In this document: positions 1 to 7,783 of the stretch, piece after piece | How positions within the stretch are numbered: the stretch's first letter is position 1 | How the letters are laid out: each line of letters opens with the position of its first letter | DNA from: Paracoccaceae bacterium | GTDB lineage: Bacteria; Pseudomonadota; Alphaproteobacteria; Rhodobacterales; Rhodobacteraceae | Direction of reading: 5' to 3' | Length of the DNA stretch: 19,349 bases | Assembly (NCBI GenBank): GCA_023263735.1 | Contig: JALQUQ010000008.1 | Location: 1 to 19,349, forward strand | Program-made: the position numbers and the translations under genes | The notes under the pieces: model-generated | What the model saw: only the letters and a program-made list of their open reading frames with translations | The model's database searches: none | What the model was told of the DNA's origin: nothing

Positions 1-4
1 AGGG

Positions 5-907
5 TCATGCCGGGGTCAGGGCCTTGCGGGTTTCGTCGAGAAGGCGTTTGGCCTCGGAGCCCTGAATCTTCTGGATGTCATCTTGATATTTCAGGATGGC
101 GCCGAGGGTGTCGGAGATGACCTCGGGCGAGAGGGAGATCACGTCGAGCGCGAGGAGGCATTTGGCCCAATCGATGGTTTCGGCGACGCCCGGTTTCTTG
201 AACAGGTCTTCGTTGCGCAGTTTCTGGACGAAGGCCACGACTTCGCGGCTGAGCTGTTCCTGGGCCTCGGGGGCGCGGGATTTCAGGATCTCGAGCTCGC
301 GGTCAAAACCGGGGTAATCGACCCAATGGTAGAGGCAGCGGCGTTTGAGGGCATCATGCACCTCACGCGTGCGGTTCGAGGTCAGGATCACGATCGGGGC
401 TTCGGGGGCGCGGATGGTGCCGAGTTCGGGGATGGTGACCTGAAAATCGGAGAGCGCCTCGAGGAGGAAGGCTTCGAACGGTTCATCGGTGCGGTCGAGT
501 TCGTCGATGAGAAGGACCGGGGCGCCGCCGGCCTGGGGGCGCATCGCCGCCAGGAGTGGGCGTTCGATCAGGAAGTCTTCGGTGAAGAGATCGGCGGCGG
601 CGGCCCCGGTGCCATTGGCTTCGGCGGCGCGGATGGCCACCATCTGGGCCGCAAAGTTCCATTCCGCCACGGCCGAGGCGGCATCGAGCCCCTCATAGCA
701 TTGCAGGCGGATCAGGCGACGGCCCAGCGCCGCGGCGAGCGTCTTGGCGATTTCGGTCTTGCCAACCCCGGCCTCGCCTTCGAGAAAGAGCGGGCGGCCA
801 AGGCGGAGCGACAGGAACACCACGGTGGCAAGGGCGCGGCTGGCGACATAGCCCTGATCGGACAACAGGCGTTCGGTGGCGTCAATCGACGCGGGCAGTT
901 GGGTCAC
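5..907 (-). CDS. MoxR-family AAA+ ATPase
   Basis: A 300-residue AAA+ ATPase of the MoxR/CoxD type. Such ATPases usually act as chaperones with a von Willebrand factor A protein to insert metals or activate enzyme complexes. Visible motifs are Walker A GEAGVGKT (about residues 44-51), Walker B LLIDELD (132-138), a sensor-1-like TSNR (176-179) and an arginine pair after it (KRRC, about 188-191). I chose the GTG at 905-907 because AGGAGG lies 7 bases upstream on the minus strand. An upstream in-frame start would add 23 proline-rich residues and lacks such a site. The usual partner, a CoxE-like VWA protein, would lie beyond the left edge, so the substrate cannot be inferred here. The next gene upstream is on the same strand, 139 bases away. 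The family is clear; the specific target is not. Confidence 0.92.
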   Translation of the reverse strand: MTQLPASIDATERLLSDQGYVASRALATVVFLSLRLGRPLFLEGEAGVGKTEIAKTLAAALGRRLIRLQCYEGLDAASAVAEWNFAAQMVAIRAAEANGTGAAAADLFTEDFLIERPLLAAMRPQAGGAPVLLIDELDRTDEPFEAFLLEALSDFQVTIPELGTIRAPEAPIVILTSNRTREVHDALKRRCLYHWVDYPGFDRELEILKSRAPEAQEQLSREVVAFVQKLRNEDLFKKPGVAETIDWAKCLLALDVISLSPEVISDTLGAILKYQDDIQKIQGSEAKRLLDETRKALTPA

Positions 908-947
908 GGTGCGTCCTCCTAGGGCATGGGGGCTCGGGCATGGGGGC

Positions 948-976
948 ATGCTGGTGATCGCGCGCGTCGGGGTCAA
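948..976 (-). promoter_or_regulatory. candidate sigma-70-type promoter for the MoxR gene
   Basis: Read on the minus strand, TTGACC (976-971) is followed after exactly 17 bases by CAGCAT (953-948). The -35 box is good and the -10 box matches TATAAT at three of six positions, which is not rare in GC-rich alphaproteobacteria. Transcription would start about 35 bases before the GTG at 907. This is motif reading only. Confidence 0.3.
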
Positions 977-980
977 GCCG

Positions 981-1026
981 GGAAACGGGGTCTTACGACC
1001 AAGGCAGGGGTTTTGCGCCCGTTTCC
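981..1026. repeat. 9-bp inverted repeat with inner hairpin between two minus-strand genes
   Basis: GGAAACGGG (981-989) is perfectly complementary to CCCGTTTCC (1018-1026), with a 28-base loop. Inside it GGTC (989-992) and GACC (997-1000) form a smaller competing hairpin. The structure starts 21 bases after the stop of the upstream glycosyltransferase gene and lies just upstream of the MoxR promoter candidate. No U-tract follows on the minus strand, so it is not a classical terminator. It could be a factor-dependent terminator, an mRNA 3'-end protector or an operator. Confidence 0.4.
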
Positions 1027-1046
1027 GGTGGCCCGGACCTGTCGGG

Positions 1047-3251
1047 TCAGAGCGCCAGAAGACCCTGACGGATGAAGCGGTTGTCGCCCCGGGTCAGGAC
1101 CCAGCGCCCCAGTTTTCGCGCCAGATCGGGGCGGCCCCGGTCGAGCGCGCGGCGGAAGAGTTCCTTTTGGTAGCGGTTCGAGGTCTTGCGCGCCCGCAAG
1201 AGGCGGTAGAAATCGACCGCGCTGAGCGTGCCGTTCAACGCGCCCATGGTGATCGGGGCCAGAACGCCCATCTGTTGCAGGCTTGATCCCAGCCGATGCC
1301 CCAGCAAAGGCGCGCGCAGGCGCAGAACATTCTCGGCCTCGAACCGTTCGGCATGGCCGCGGTCCAAGGGCTCGTAGGGATCATAGATCAAGATCACCTT
1401 GGCCGCCGCCGCGCTGACCACGGCCGCATCGCCGTAGCGCCCCGAATAATCGCGGCCCCAGGCGGTGTGATAGCGCGTCTCCCACGGCACGATTTCCTTG
1501 TCCAAGGTCGATTGCGGGGAAATGGCCACGACATCCGCACCGGGACAGGCCGCCGAAAAGGCCGCCGCCGCATAGCCGCCCATCGAGGCACCGTAAAAGA
1601 CCACGCGTTTGAACCCGGCAAAAAACCCGCTGTCGCGCAGGTGGTCGAACTGGTCCCAGACCCAGGGGTCGCGATACCAGGTCCAGCCGTTGGCCATGAC
1701 CCCAAGCATCGACCAGCCCTGTTTTTCGATGAAGGAAAACCCCCAGGGGCGGCGATCCTCGCGTTTGCCCATGGCGAGATCGAGATTGTCAAAGGTCACG
1801 ACCAGCGTGTCGGAGCGGGGGATGAAGAGAAAGGAATGATCGGGGCTTTCGCGGAAAAAACCGGTCTGCCCCGCCAGTCCGCGCGCGATCTGGCCCCAAC
1901 TGTCGTTGCTTTGCGGGCGGGCCAAGGTGGGGCCGGCGCGGAACAGGGCGCGGATCACCGGCTTGCCATCGACCTCGCGCGTCGTGAGGGTTTCGCAGGC
2001 GCCGAAACCGTTGAGCAGGGGATAGGCGCCCGATCCTTTGCGGATATCGGTCAACATCCGGCTTTGGGCATGCAGCAGGCGCGGGATCAACTGGCCAAGC
2101 GGGGCCACCTTGTTCACATCGCCAAAGCCGGACAGATTGGTCACCAGATCTACGGGGCAGAGATCCTCTTCGCGGCGGATGACGCGGATCTGCGACGGCG
2201 GCACGCCATTGTCGGCCAGAAACGTTTGATACCCCGCCACCCAGGCCGACGGTTTTTCGGCCCAGTTCCCCCGGTGATCGACGTCGATCAGGTCGATCCC
2301 ACAGTCCCATTTGGCATGGGCCGACAGCACAAGCGATTGCGCCGTGCCCCCGATATCGGCGATGCGGTCCACCTCTTCCAGATCCAGATGGTCGATCAGC
2401 CCGGCGTCGAACACCCGTTTGCCGCGCCCTTTGATCGGTGCGCCCTCGGGCACGATCCCGTGTCGGCGCACCAGTTTTTCCAAGTAGCTGCCGCTGGGCG
2501 GCAAACCGTTGTGGCGCAGGCCCAGTTCCCGCTTGTTCGACGCCCACAGATGCAGGGCGGTGGTGCGGTCGGTCAGCATCGCGTCAACCACCGCGGCGCG
2601 GCGCAGGAATTTCAACCGGTCGGGAAAGACCACCGGGTAAAAGGCATCCAGCGGCTGCACCTGTGCGCCCATGCCAAGGGCATGCACGAAGTGGGTCACC
2701 ATCATCGGGCCCCACACCCCCCAAGGCTGCTGGCTGACAGGGACGGGTTGCCCGTTGCGGGCGGCCTCTTGATATTCGGCTTGCAGCTTGGGCTTGATAA
2801 AGGGGGGAATGGCATAGGGGTCGGCGGTATAATCGAGCATGGCACGCAAGAGCGCACTGTCGGCAGGAAGGCCCAGAACCGCATTGTTGACCCGCTGTTC
2901 GCCCGGCAGTTCAAAGCCAAGAACGGTGTCGCTGTCGTAATCCATCGGCCGATGGCAATAGACATCGGTATCGACCCAGATCATGCCGGGGTTCTTGGCG
3001 ATCATATGCAGGCGGAACAGATCGGCAAACAGCGCAAAGCTGTCTTTCTTTTCGTATTTCAGGAAATTGTCGGTCTCCAGCACCTCGCGGCCATCGCGTC
3101 GGATGACCCCCATCGGCACATTGGGAATATCGTCATAGGAAAACAGCGTGATCTTTTGCCCCTGATCCACAAAGGACTTGAGGCAGAGTTGTTCCATCCA
3201 CGACAGACTGCCCCCGATCCACAAGGTTCCGACTTCGCGTTTGCGGCCCAT
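1047..3251 (-). CDS. three-part protein: DXD glycosyltransferase-like, Rossmann-like and alpha/beta-hydrolase-like domains
   Basis: About 734 residues. The N-terminal part (1-250) resembles sugar-nucleotide glycosyltransferases of the GT32/Gly_transf_sug kind: an opening strand with GTLWIGG, a conserved FALFADLFRL stretch, then the DXD motif D94-T-D96 in an IWVDTDV context. The middle part (about 285-425) has a Rossmann-like strand (ADIGG), a LIDVDHR segment and a NLSGFGD segment; a degenerate methyltransferase fold is only a guess. The C-terminal part (about 470-734) has a strand followed by the elbow GASMGG (Ser556), a G-x-S-x-G motif as in alpha/beta hydrolases. This last part is homologous along its length to the gene at 7784-8755. 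The start is ambiguous: ATG at 3251 or an in-frame GTG at 3290 with AAGG 7 bases ahead. It diverges from the glycosyltransferase genes to its right and probably serves the same surface glycan. Substrate unknown. Confidence 0.75.
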   Translation of the reverse strand: MGRKREVGTLWIGGSLSWMEQLCLKSFVDQGQKITLFSYDDIPNVPMGVIRRDGREVLETDNFLKYEKKDSFALFADLFRLHMIAKNPGMIWVDTDVYCHRPMDYDSDTVLGFELPGEQRVNNAVLGLPADSALLRAMLDYTADPYAIPPFIKPKLQAEYQEAARNGQPVPVSQQPWGVWGPMMVTHFVHALGMGAQVQPLDAFYPVVFPDRLKFLRRAAVVDAMLTDRTTALHLWASNKRELGLRHNGLPPSGSYLEKLVRRHGIVPEGAPIKGRGKRVFDAGLIDHLDLEEVDRIADIGGTAQSLVLSAHAKWDCGIDLIDVDHRGNWAEKPSAWVAGYQTFLADNGVPPSQIRVIRREEDLCPVDLVTNLSGFGDVNKVAPLGQLIPRLLHAQSRMLTDIRKGSGAYPLLNGFGACETLTTREVDGKPVIRALFRAGPTLARPQSNDSWGQIARGLAGQTGFFRESPDHSFLFIPRSDTLVVTFDNLDLAMGKREDRRPWGFSFIEKQGWSMLGVMANGWTWYRDPWVWDQFDHLRDSGFFAGFKRVVFYGASMGGYAAAAFSAACPGADVVAISPQSTLDKEIVPWETRYHTAWGRDYSGRYGDAAVVSAAAAKVILIYDPYEPLDRGHAERFEAENVLRLRAPLLGHRLGSSLQQMGVLAPITMGALNGTLSAVDFYRLLRARKTSNRYQKELFRRALDRGRPDLARKLGRWVLTRGDNRFIRQGLLAL

Positions 3252-3310
3252 ATCGACGGTTTTTCCCTTTTTGGCGCCGTGATCCGGCACCCCGATACCT
3301 TGCTTGATCT

Positions 3311-3337
3311 TTGGCGGATTGCCAAGGTTTTGCGCAA
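3311..3337. promoter_or_regulatory. palindromes in the divergent intergenic region
   Basis: TTGGC-GGATT-GCCAA (3311-3325) is a perfect 5-bp-arm palindrome. The 8-bp palindrome TTGCGCAA follows at 3330-3337. Both lie between the divergent glycosyltransferase genes, in the only AT-richer part of this gap. They are placed as an operator for a shared divergent promoter would be, but short palindromes also arise by chance. Confidence 0.3.
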
Positions 3338-3350
3338 TTCGGCAAAGGAC

Positions 3351-3379
3351 TTGTCCGTTTGCTGCAAAATTGCCGTTAT
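3351..3379 (+). promoter_or_regulatory. candidate promoter of the glycosyltransferase operon
   Basis: TTGTCC (3351-3356) is separated by 17 bases from CGTTAT (3374-3379); an alternative -10 is TATGCT at 3377. Transcription would start near 3386, leaving a leader of about 60 bases that contains a small perfect hairpin (CGGTC-AAG-GACCG, 3420-3432). This placement argues against use of the in-frame ATG at 3378 as the start of the next gene. The -10 match is weak. Confidence 0.3.
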
Positions 3380-3446
3380 GCTAAGGCAAGCACAGCGCCA
3401 GAGAGCGAAAAGAGGGCAGCGGTCAAGGACCGTCACGATAGGGGCA

Positions 3447-5750
3447 ATGGCAGAACCGATCCCAGAACAGACCCCGCGCGTGGTGCATCGCCGGTTGGGG
3501 GCGGAAGACATCGGTCGCGATGGGGTGACGCGCCTGTTGGATTGCACGGCCGGCCCGGATGGGCGGGTCCGGGCGTTTTTCGGGGCGGGCACCGCCCCCA
3601 CGGCCTTTGCGCCCGATGGCGGTGAGGGGTGCGCCCTGCCCGAGGAATTGCGCGATGTGTCGGGATCAACCCTTGTGACGCTGCGGGGCGAGGCTGGGGC
3701 GACCGAGGCTGGGGTGCGGATCGCCCTGACCCATGGCGCGCCGCTGACCGTGGTGCCCTGTCTGGCCGAGCCGCATCTGTTTGCGGGCCTGAACGCGACG
3801 TTTGGCTTTCGGCTGGATGAGACGGCGGCGCAGGTGGCCGAAGGGATCGCCTATCATGCCCGCCATCACGGATTGCAGGCCGCGCTGGTCGTGAACCGCT
3901 GCCCCGATCCCAGCGCGCCGGATGATTTCGTCATGGGGCTGCGACAGGCGCTGGCGGGGGTGGATGTCACCGTCGTGGTGCTGGATTGTCCGGTCCCCTT
4001 GGGCAAGGCGGGGGTTGGGCCCGAAAATCACGTCTATCATGCGCCCGACGCCCCGGGCCGGGATCGGATGGAGGTGCCCGCGCCCGATCCTTGGCGGGCG
4101 CAACTGGCGGAACAATTGATCTTTGAGCTGGCGAAATGGCGGTTTTTGTCGCAGGCGCGGGCGGTGCTGCAACTCGATGTGACCGATATTCTGGCCCCCA
4201 ATGCGCCCCCGGCCTTTGACCGCTGTGCGGCGGCGAAAAGCGGGGTCGTGCTGTTGGTCGGGCGGCGGATCTATCCGTGGCGCATCCGGCCCAAATCCTT
4301 GGCCCGGTTTGGCGACCATATCTGCCGGCAATTCGATGCCCGGCGCGGAACGGCCCGGTGGGGGGTGGCCCCGGAAAAGGCGGGGCTGGCCAACACATGG
4401 CGTCTGGTGCGCGTGGCCTATGCCAAGCCCGATCTGGACGAGGTCATTCCGTTTTACCGGGCCATGGCGATCCGGGTGCCCGGGCGGGCATCGGGCGAAT
4501 TGGCGCCCAAGACCAGCCTGATCGAAGATCCGGACCTGTTGACCATGGCCGAAACCCTGTTCGGCCACAAACCGGTGCGCGCGCCCGTATCCACGCCAAA
4601 GCCTGCCCCCAGACAGGCCGCAAGCGCCGGGCGCACCGCCATCGTAACCACGATGAAGAACGAAGGCCCGTTCATTCTGGAATGGCTGGCCTATCACCGC
4701 GCGATCGGGGTCGATGACTTTCTGGTCTATACCAACGATTGCACCGATGGCACCGATACGATGCTGGCGATGTTGCAAGACAAGGGCATCGTGCAGCACC
4801 GTGCCAACCCTTGGAAACCGGGGGGCATTCTGAAACCCCAGCATGCCGCGCTTCAGGCCGCGGAATCGGAACCGGTGATGCAAGACTGCGGCTGGGGCAT
4901 CTGCATGGATGTGGATGAATTCATCAACATCAAGATCGGCGACGGCACCCTGGGGGCCTTGTACAGCGCGATGGGCACGGCCAACATGATCAGCCTGACA
5001 TGGCGGCTTTTCGGGCATTCCGGCGTCGATGACTATCACGACGATCTGGTCATCAGCCAATTCACCCGCTGCGCCCCCGAAATCATTCGCAAGCCGCATC
5101 AGGCTTGGGGGTTCAAGACCCTGTTCCGCAACATCGACATCTACCAGAAACTGGGTGTTCATCGGCCCAAGGGGTTAAAGCCCGACCTATGGGATCAGGT
5201 CGAATGGCTGAACGGGTCCGGCAAACCCATGCCGCGCGAGATGTTCCGCAACGGCTGGCGGTCAACGCTGGAAACCTATGGCTATGATTGGGTGCAGTTG
5301 AACCACTATGCCTGCCGGTCCGCCGAAAGCTTTCTGGTCAAGCGTGACCGGGGCCGGGTCAACCATGTCGATCGCGATCAGGGCCTGAATTACTGGTTCC
5401 GCATGAGCCATAATGTCGATCAAGACCGCTCGATCCTGCGGATGGTGCCCAAGGCGCGGGCCGAATTTGATCGGTTGATGGCCGACCCCGATATCCGCGC
5501 GGCCCATGCCTATTCTGTCGCCTGCCACAGGGCCAAGATCGCCGAATTGAAGGCGACCGAGAATTACGCGAAATTCTACGGGGAACTGACCGGAGAGCGG
5601 ATGCGACGGCTGTGCCGGATGCAGGCGCATTTCGGATCGAACGTGTTCAGCGCGGGGCCTCAGGTCATTCCCGACGCCATCGTCTTTGATGACACCCTGC
5701 CCCCCGATTTCTTCTTTACCGTTGATCATGCGGGGGAGGCAGAGCATTGA
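3447..5750 (+). CDS. two-domain glycosyltransferase (C-terminal GT2_4-type domain)
   Basis: 767 residues from the ATG at 3447. The C-terminal half (about 396-767) is a GT-A-fold glycosyltransferase of the Glyco_tranf_2_4 kind. It opens with IVTTMKNEG (from residue 399), has TNDCTDGT in the nucleotide-binding loop, the metal-binding D488-V-D490-E-F and a late N619-H-Y-A..S.ESFLVKRDRGRVNH block. The N-terminal half (1-380) lacks a clear NEG motif. It does have a YHARHHGLQAALVVNRCPD strand and an LDVTD segment (243-247) where the DxDEF strand would be expected, so it may be a decayed copy of the same fold. The reading frame is open far upstream, but that stretch is antisense to the minus-strand gene and lies before the promoter candidate. 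Spacing from AGGGG to the ATG is very short (2 bases), so the start is not certain. It overlaps the next gene by 4 bases. Confidence 0.82.
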   Translation: MAEPIPEQTPRVVHRRLGAEDIGRDGVTRLLDCTAGPDGRVRAFFGAGTAPTAFAPDGGEGCALPEELRDVSGSTLVTLRGEAGATEAGVRIALTHGAPLTVVPCLAEPHLFAGLNATFGFRLDETAAQVAEGIAYHARHHGLQAALVVNRCPDPSAPDDFVMGLRQALAGVDVTVVVLDCPVPLGKAGVGPENHVYHAPDAPGRDRMEVPAPDPWRAQLAEQLIFELAKWRFLSQARAVLQLDVTDILAPNAPPAFDRCAAAKSGVVLLVGRRIYPWRIRPKSLARFGDHICRQFDARRGTARWGVAPEKAGLANTWRLVRVAYAKPDLDEVIPFYRAMAIRVPGRASGELAPKTSLIEDPDLLTMAETLFGHKPVRAPVSTPKPAPRQAASAGRTAIVTTMKNEGPFILEWLAYHRAIGVDDFLVYTNDCTDGTDTMLAMLQDKGIVQHRANPWKPGGILKPQHAALQAAESEPVMQDCGWGICMDVDEFINIKIGDGTLGALYSAMGTANMISLTWRLFGHSGVDDYHDDLVISQFTRCAPEIIRKPHQAWGFKTLFRNIDIYQKLGVHRPKGLKPDLWDQVEWLNGSGKPMPREMFRNGWRSTLETYGYDWVQLNHYACRSAESFLVKRDRGRVNHVDRDQGLNYWFRMSHNVDQDRSILRMVPKARAEFDRLMADPDIRAAHAYSVACHRAKIAELKATENYAKFYGELTGERMRRLCRMQAHFGSNVFSAGPQVIPDAIVFDDTLPPDFFFTVDHAGEAEH

Positions 5751-6694
5751 CGGGGGGGTACACTGTCGTCACGACGATGAAGAACGAAGGGGCGTTTGTT
5801 CTGGAATGGGTGGCCCATTACAAGGCTTTGGGCTTTGACCATATCCTGATTTGCACCAACGATTGCGACGATCACACCCGCCGCATCGCCTTTCGCCTGC
5901 ACGCGCTTGGTCTTGCGGTGCATCACCCCACCCGGGTTTGGCCTTCGACCTCGATCCAGCGGTCGGCGTTGAAACAGGCGTTGCGCTACGACATCGTGAC
6001 CAAGGCAGATTGGGTCTGGGTGTGCGATGCCGATGAATTTCTGGTGGTCAAGCTGGGGGATGGAACCGTGCAGGCCCTGACAGCGGCGGCATCCCCCGAG
6101 GCCGAGGTGATTTCGGTGCCGTGGCGCATCTTTGGATCGGACGGACAGCACGACTATCGCGAAGGGCCGATCACCCGCCAATTCACCCGCTCCAATGCCG
6201 ACCAGCCCTTTGCCTATGGGAAATCGCTGTTTCGGGGCAGTCTGAAGGTTGCGCGGATCGGCATTCATGTGCCGCTGGAGCCCGAAGGCGCCCGCCCGTT
6301 TCGGCGCGAAGAGGCCGGGGGCCGCCCCTATCGTGCGCAGCGTCATCCGATGTTTGTGGCGGCCGATTACCAGCACGCCCAGATCAACCATTACGCCCTG
6401 CGGTCGGCTGAAAGCTTTCTGGTGAAACGCGATCGGGGACGGGTCAACCATGTGGGCCAAGACATGGGGCTGGAGTATTGGCAGCGCTTTGACCGGGCCG
6501 AGATCGCATGTTCTGCCATTCGCCGGTATGATGCGGCGGTCGATGCCTGGACCGAGCGCCTGATGTCGGACCCGGATCTGGCCTTTTTGCATCGAAAGTC
6601 GGTCAACTGGCACCGGGCACGGATCGCCCAATTGAAGACGCGGGCCGATTACCATGCGCTTTGGCAAACCGTCACCGAACGGGTGAAGACGTGA
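5747..6694 (+). CDS. single-domain GT2_4-type glycosyltransferase
   Basis: 315 residues from a TTG start. The TTG (5747-5749) overlaps the upstream TGA as TTGA and is preceded by GGGGGAGG with 7 bases of spacing, which strongly supports this rare start and points to translational coupling. The sequence opens directly with the catalytic domain: YTVVTTMKNEG (5-15), a CTNDCDD loop, D94-A-D96-E-F for metal and nucleotide-sugar binding, and a conserved INHYALRSAESFLVKRDRG block in the C-terminal third. There is no signal peptide or membrane segment, so it should act at the cytoplasmic face. It is clearly a paralogue of both neighbouring transferases, indicating tandem duplication. Donor and acceptor cannot be read from the sequence. 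Confidence 0.88.
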   Translation: MTGGYTVVTTMKNEGAFVLEWVAHYKALGFDHILICTNDCDDHTRRIAFRLHALGLAVHHPTRVWPSTSIQRSALKQALRYDIVTKADWVWVCDADEFLVVKLGDGTVQALTAAASPEAEVISVPWRIFGSDGQHDYREGPITRQFTRSNADQPFAYGKSLFRGSLKVARIGIHVPLEPEGARPFRREEAGGRPYRAQRHPMFVAADYQHAQINHYALRSAESFLVKRDRGRVNHVGQDMGLEYWQRFDRAEIACSAIRRYDAAVDAWTERLMSDPDLAFLHRKSVNWHRARIAQLKTRADYHALWQTVTERVKT

Positions 6695-7671
6695 AAGCCC
6701 TTGCCATCCTGACCCTGCGCAACGAAGGGGCCTTTCTTCTGGATTGGCTGGCCCATCATCGGGCGGTGGGCTTTACCGATTTTCTGGTCTTTACCAATGA
6801 TTGCGACGATGGCACCGACCAGATGCTGGACCGGTTGCAGGCCTTGGGGGGCGTGACGCATATCCGCAACCCCGGCCCATGGGATCAGGGCCCGCAATGG
6901 GCCGCGCTGCATCTGGCCGAACGTCACCCGGCCTTGGGCGCGGCCGATTGGGCCATGGTGATCGACATCGATGAATATGTGAACATCCATCTGGGCGCGC
7001 GGCGTCTGACCGATCTGATTGCCGCCCATCCCGATGCCGATGCCATCCCCCTGACGTGGCGGATGTTTGGCAATGCGGGCGTCGTGCGGTTCGAGGATCG
7101 CCCGATCCCCGCCGCATTCACCCGGGCCGCCCCGGCGATCCTGCATTGGCCGTGGCGGGCGCTGATGGTGAAAACCCTGTTCCGCCCCCGGGTCTTTCGC
7201 AAACTCGGCGTGCATCGCCCCAAGGGGGGCAAGGGCAATCCGGTCTGGTCTGACCCGCGTCTGGGCCAGCGGTTGTTTTCGGAACCGGGCAAGGATCATT
7301 ATCGTCAGGCCCAGTTGAACCATTACGCCCTTGGGTCGATGGAAAGCTATCTGGTGAAATGCGACCGGGGCCGCGCCAACCGAGAAGGAGCGGCCTTTGA
7401 CATGTCCTACTGGTGCGACCGGAATTTCTGCGATGTCGAGGATCGCAGCCTGTTGGCCCTTTCCTCGGAGGACGCGCGGGCGCGGCTGGCCGCTGACCCG
7501 GTGCTTTCGGCCCTGCATGACGCGGCCGTGGCGTGGCGGCGCGACCGTTTTGCCGCGCTGATGCGCGAAGAGCCGTGGCGGGCGCTGTTTGGTCGGTTGC
7601 TGATGACACCGCCCGCGCGGCCCCTGCCCGCGGCGCTGGCCGAGCAGATCCGCAGCTTTCGTATCGAATGA
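6691..7671 (+). CDS. single-domain GT2_4-type glycosyltransferase
   Basis: 326 residues from the GTG at 6691, which overlaps the previous stop as GTGA. A longer in-frame reading from a TTG at 6661 would add ten residues inside the preceding gene and is less likely. Motifs follow the neighbours: ILTLRNEGAF at the start, FTNDCDDGTD, D92-I-D94-E-Y, and NHYALGSMESYLVKCDRG. In the last block the lysine is kept but several residues differ from the other two copies (KCDRGRAN for KRDRGRVN), so this is the most diverged catalytic core and may use another acceptor. It is the last gene before an intrinsic terminator, so the three transferases form one transcription unit. Confidence 0.88.
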   Translation: MKALAILTLRNEGAFLLDWLAHHRAVGFTDFLVFTNDCDDGTDQMLDRLQALGGVTHIRNPGPWDQGPQWAALHLAERHPALGAADWAMVIDIDEYVNIHLGARRLTDLIAAHPDADAIPLTWRMFGNAGVVRFEDRPIPAAFTRAAPAILHWPWRALMVKTLFRPRVFRKLGVHRPKGGKGNPVWSDPRLGQRLFSEPGKDHYRQAQLNHYALGSMESYLVKCDRGRANREGAAFDMSYWCDRNFCDVEDRSLLALSSEDARARLAADPVLSALHDAAVAWRRDRFAALMREEPWRALFGRLLMTPPARPLPAALAEQIRSFRIE

Positions 7672-7699
7672 CGAAACACTGTGTCGCCAACTCTCTGGC

Positions 7700-7728
7700 T
7701 TGCGGGAAAATGCCCCTTTTCGCATGAT
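7700..7728 (+). promoter_or_regulatory. candidate promoter upstream of the hydrolase-like gene
   Basis: TTGCGG (7700-7705) and CATGAT (7723-7728) are separated by 17 bases. The -10 box matches four of six consensus positions and the -35 box three. If it is used, the transcript would have to pass the hairpin at 7741-7772 before reaching the gene at 7784. Confidence 0.3.
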
Positions 7729-7740
7729 TGAGCGATTATC

Positions 7741-7772
7741 GACCGGGTTCGCCCGAGTCCTTTTTGTCTTTT
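7741..7772 (+). terminator. intrinsic terminator after the glycosyltransferase genes
   Basis: The RNA would fold as GAC-CGGG, a UUCG tetraloop, then CCCG-(bulged A)-GUC, a 7-bp stem with one bulge, followed by CUUUUUGUCUUUU. The UUCG loop on a GC stem is very stable and the U-rich tract is right behind it. The next gene's ribosome-binding site AAGGGG begins at 7773, directly at the end of the U-tract. The element therefore ends the upstream operon and also sits in the leader of the next gene. Confidence 0.7.
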
Positions 7773-7783
7773 AAGGGGTGACC

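Noticed and set aside
1296..3446. Long plus-strand open frame upstream of the first glycosyltransferase, in frame with it
   Set aside because: It is antisense to the minus-strand fusion gene, has a composition typical of a shadow frame (His, Gln, Arg, Gly rich) and lies before the promoter candidate. The real start is near 3447.
3378..3446. ATG at 3378 as start of the first glycosyltransferase
   Set aside because: It overlaps the likely -10 region and would add 23 residues rich in Arg and Gln; no ribosome-binding site precedes it.
3666..5162. 498-codon minus-strand open frame opposite the first glycosyltransferase
   Set aside because: It mirrors codon bias of the plus-strand gene, has no recognisable domain and is rich in His, Gln, Arg and Pro. 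Similar shadows occur opposite almost every gene here.
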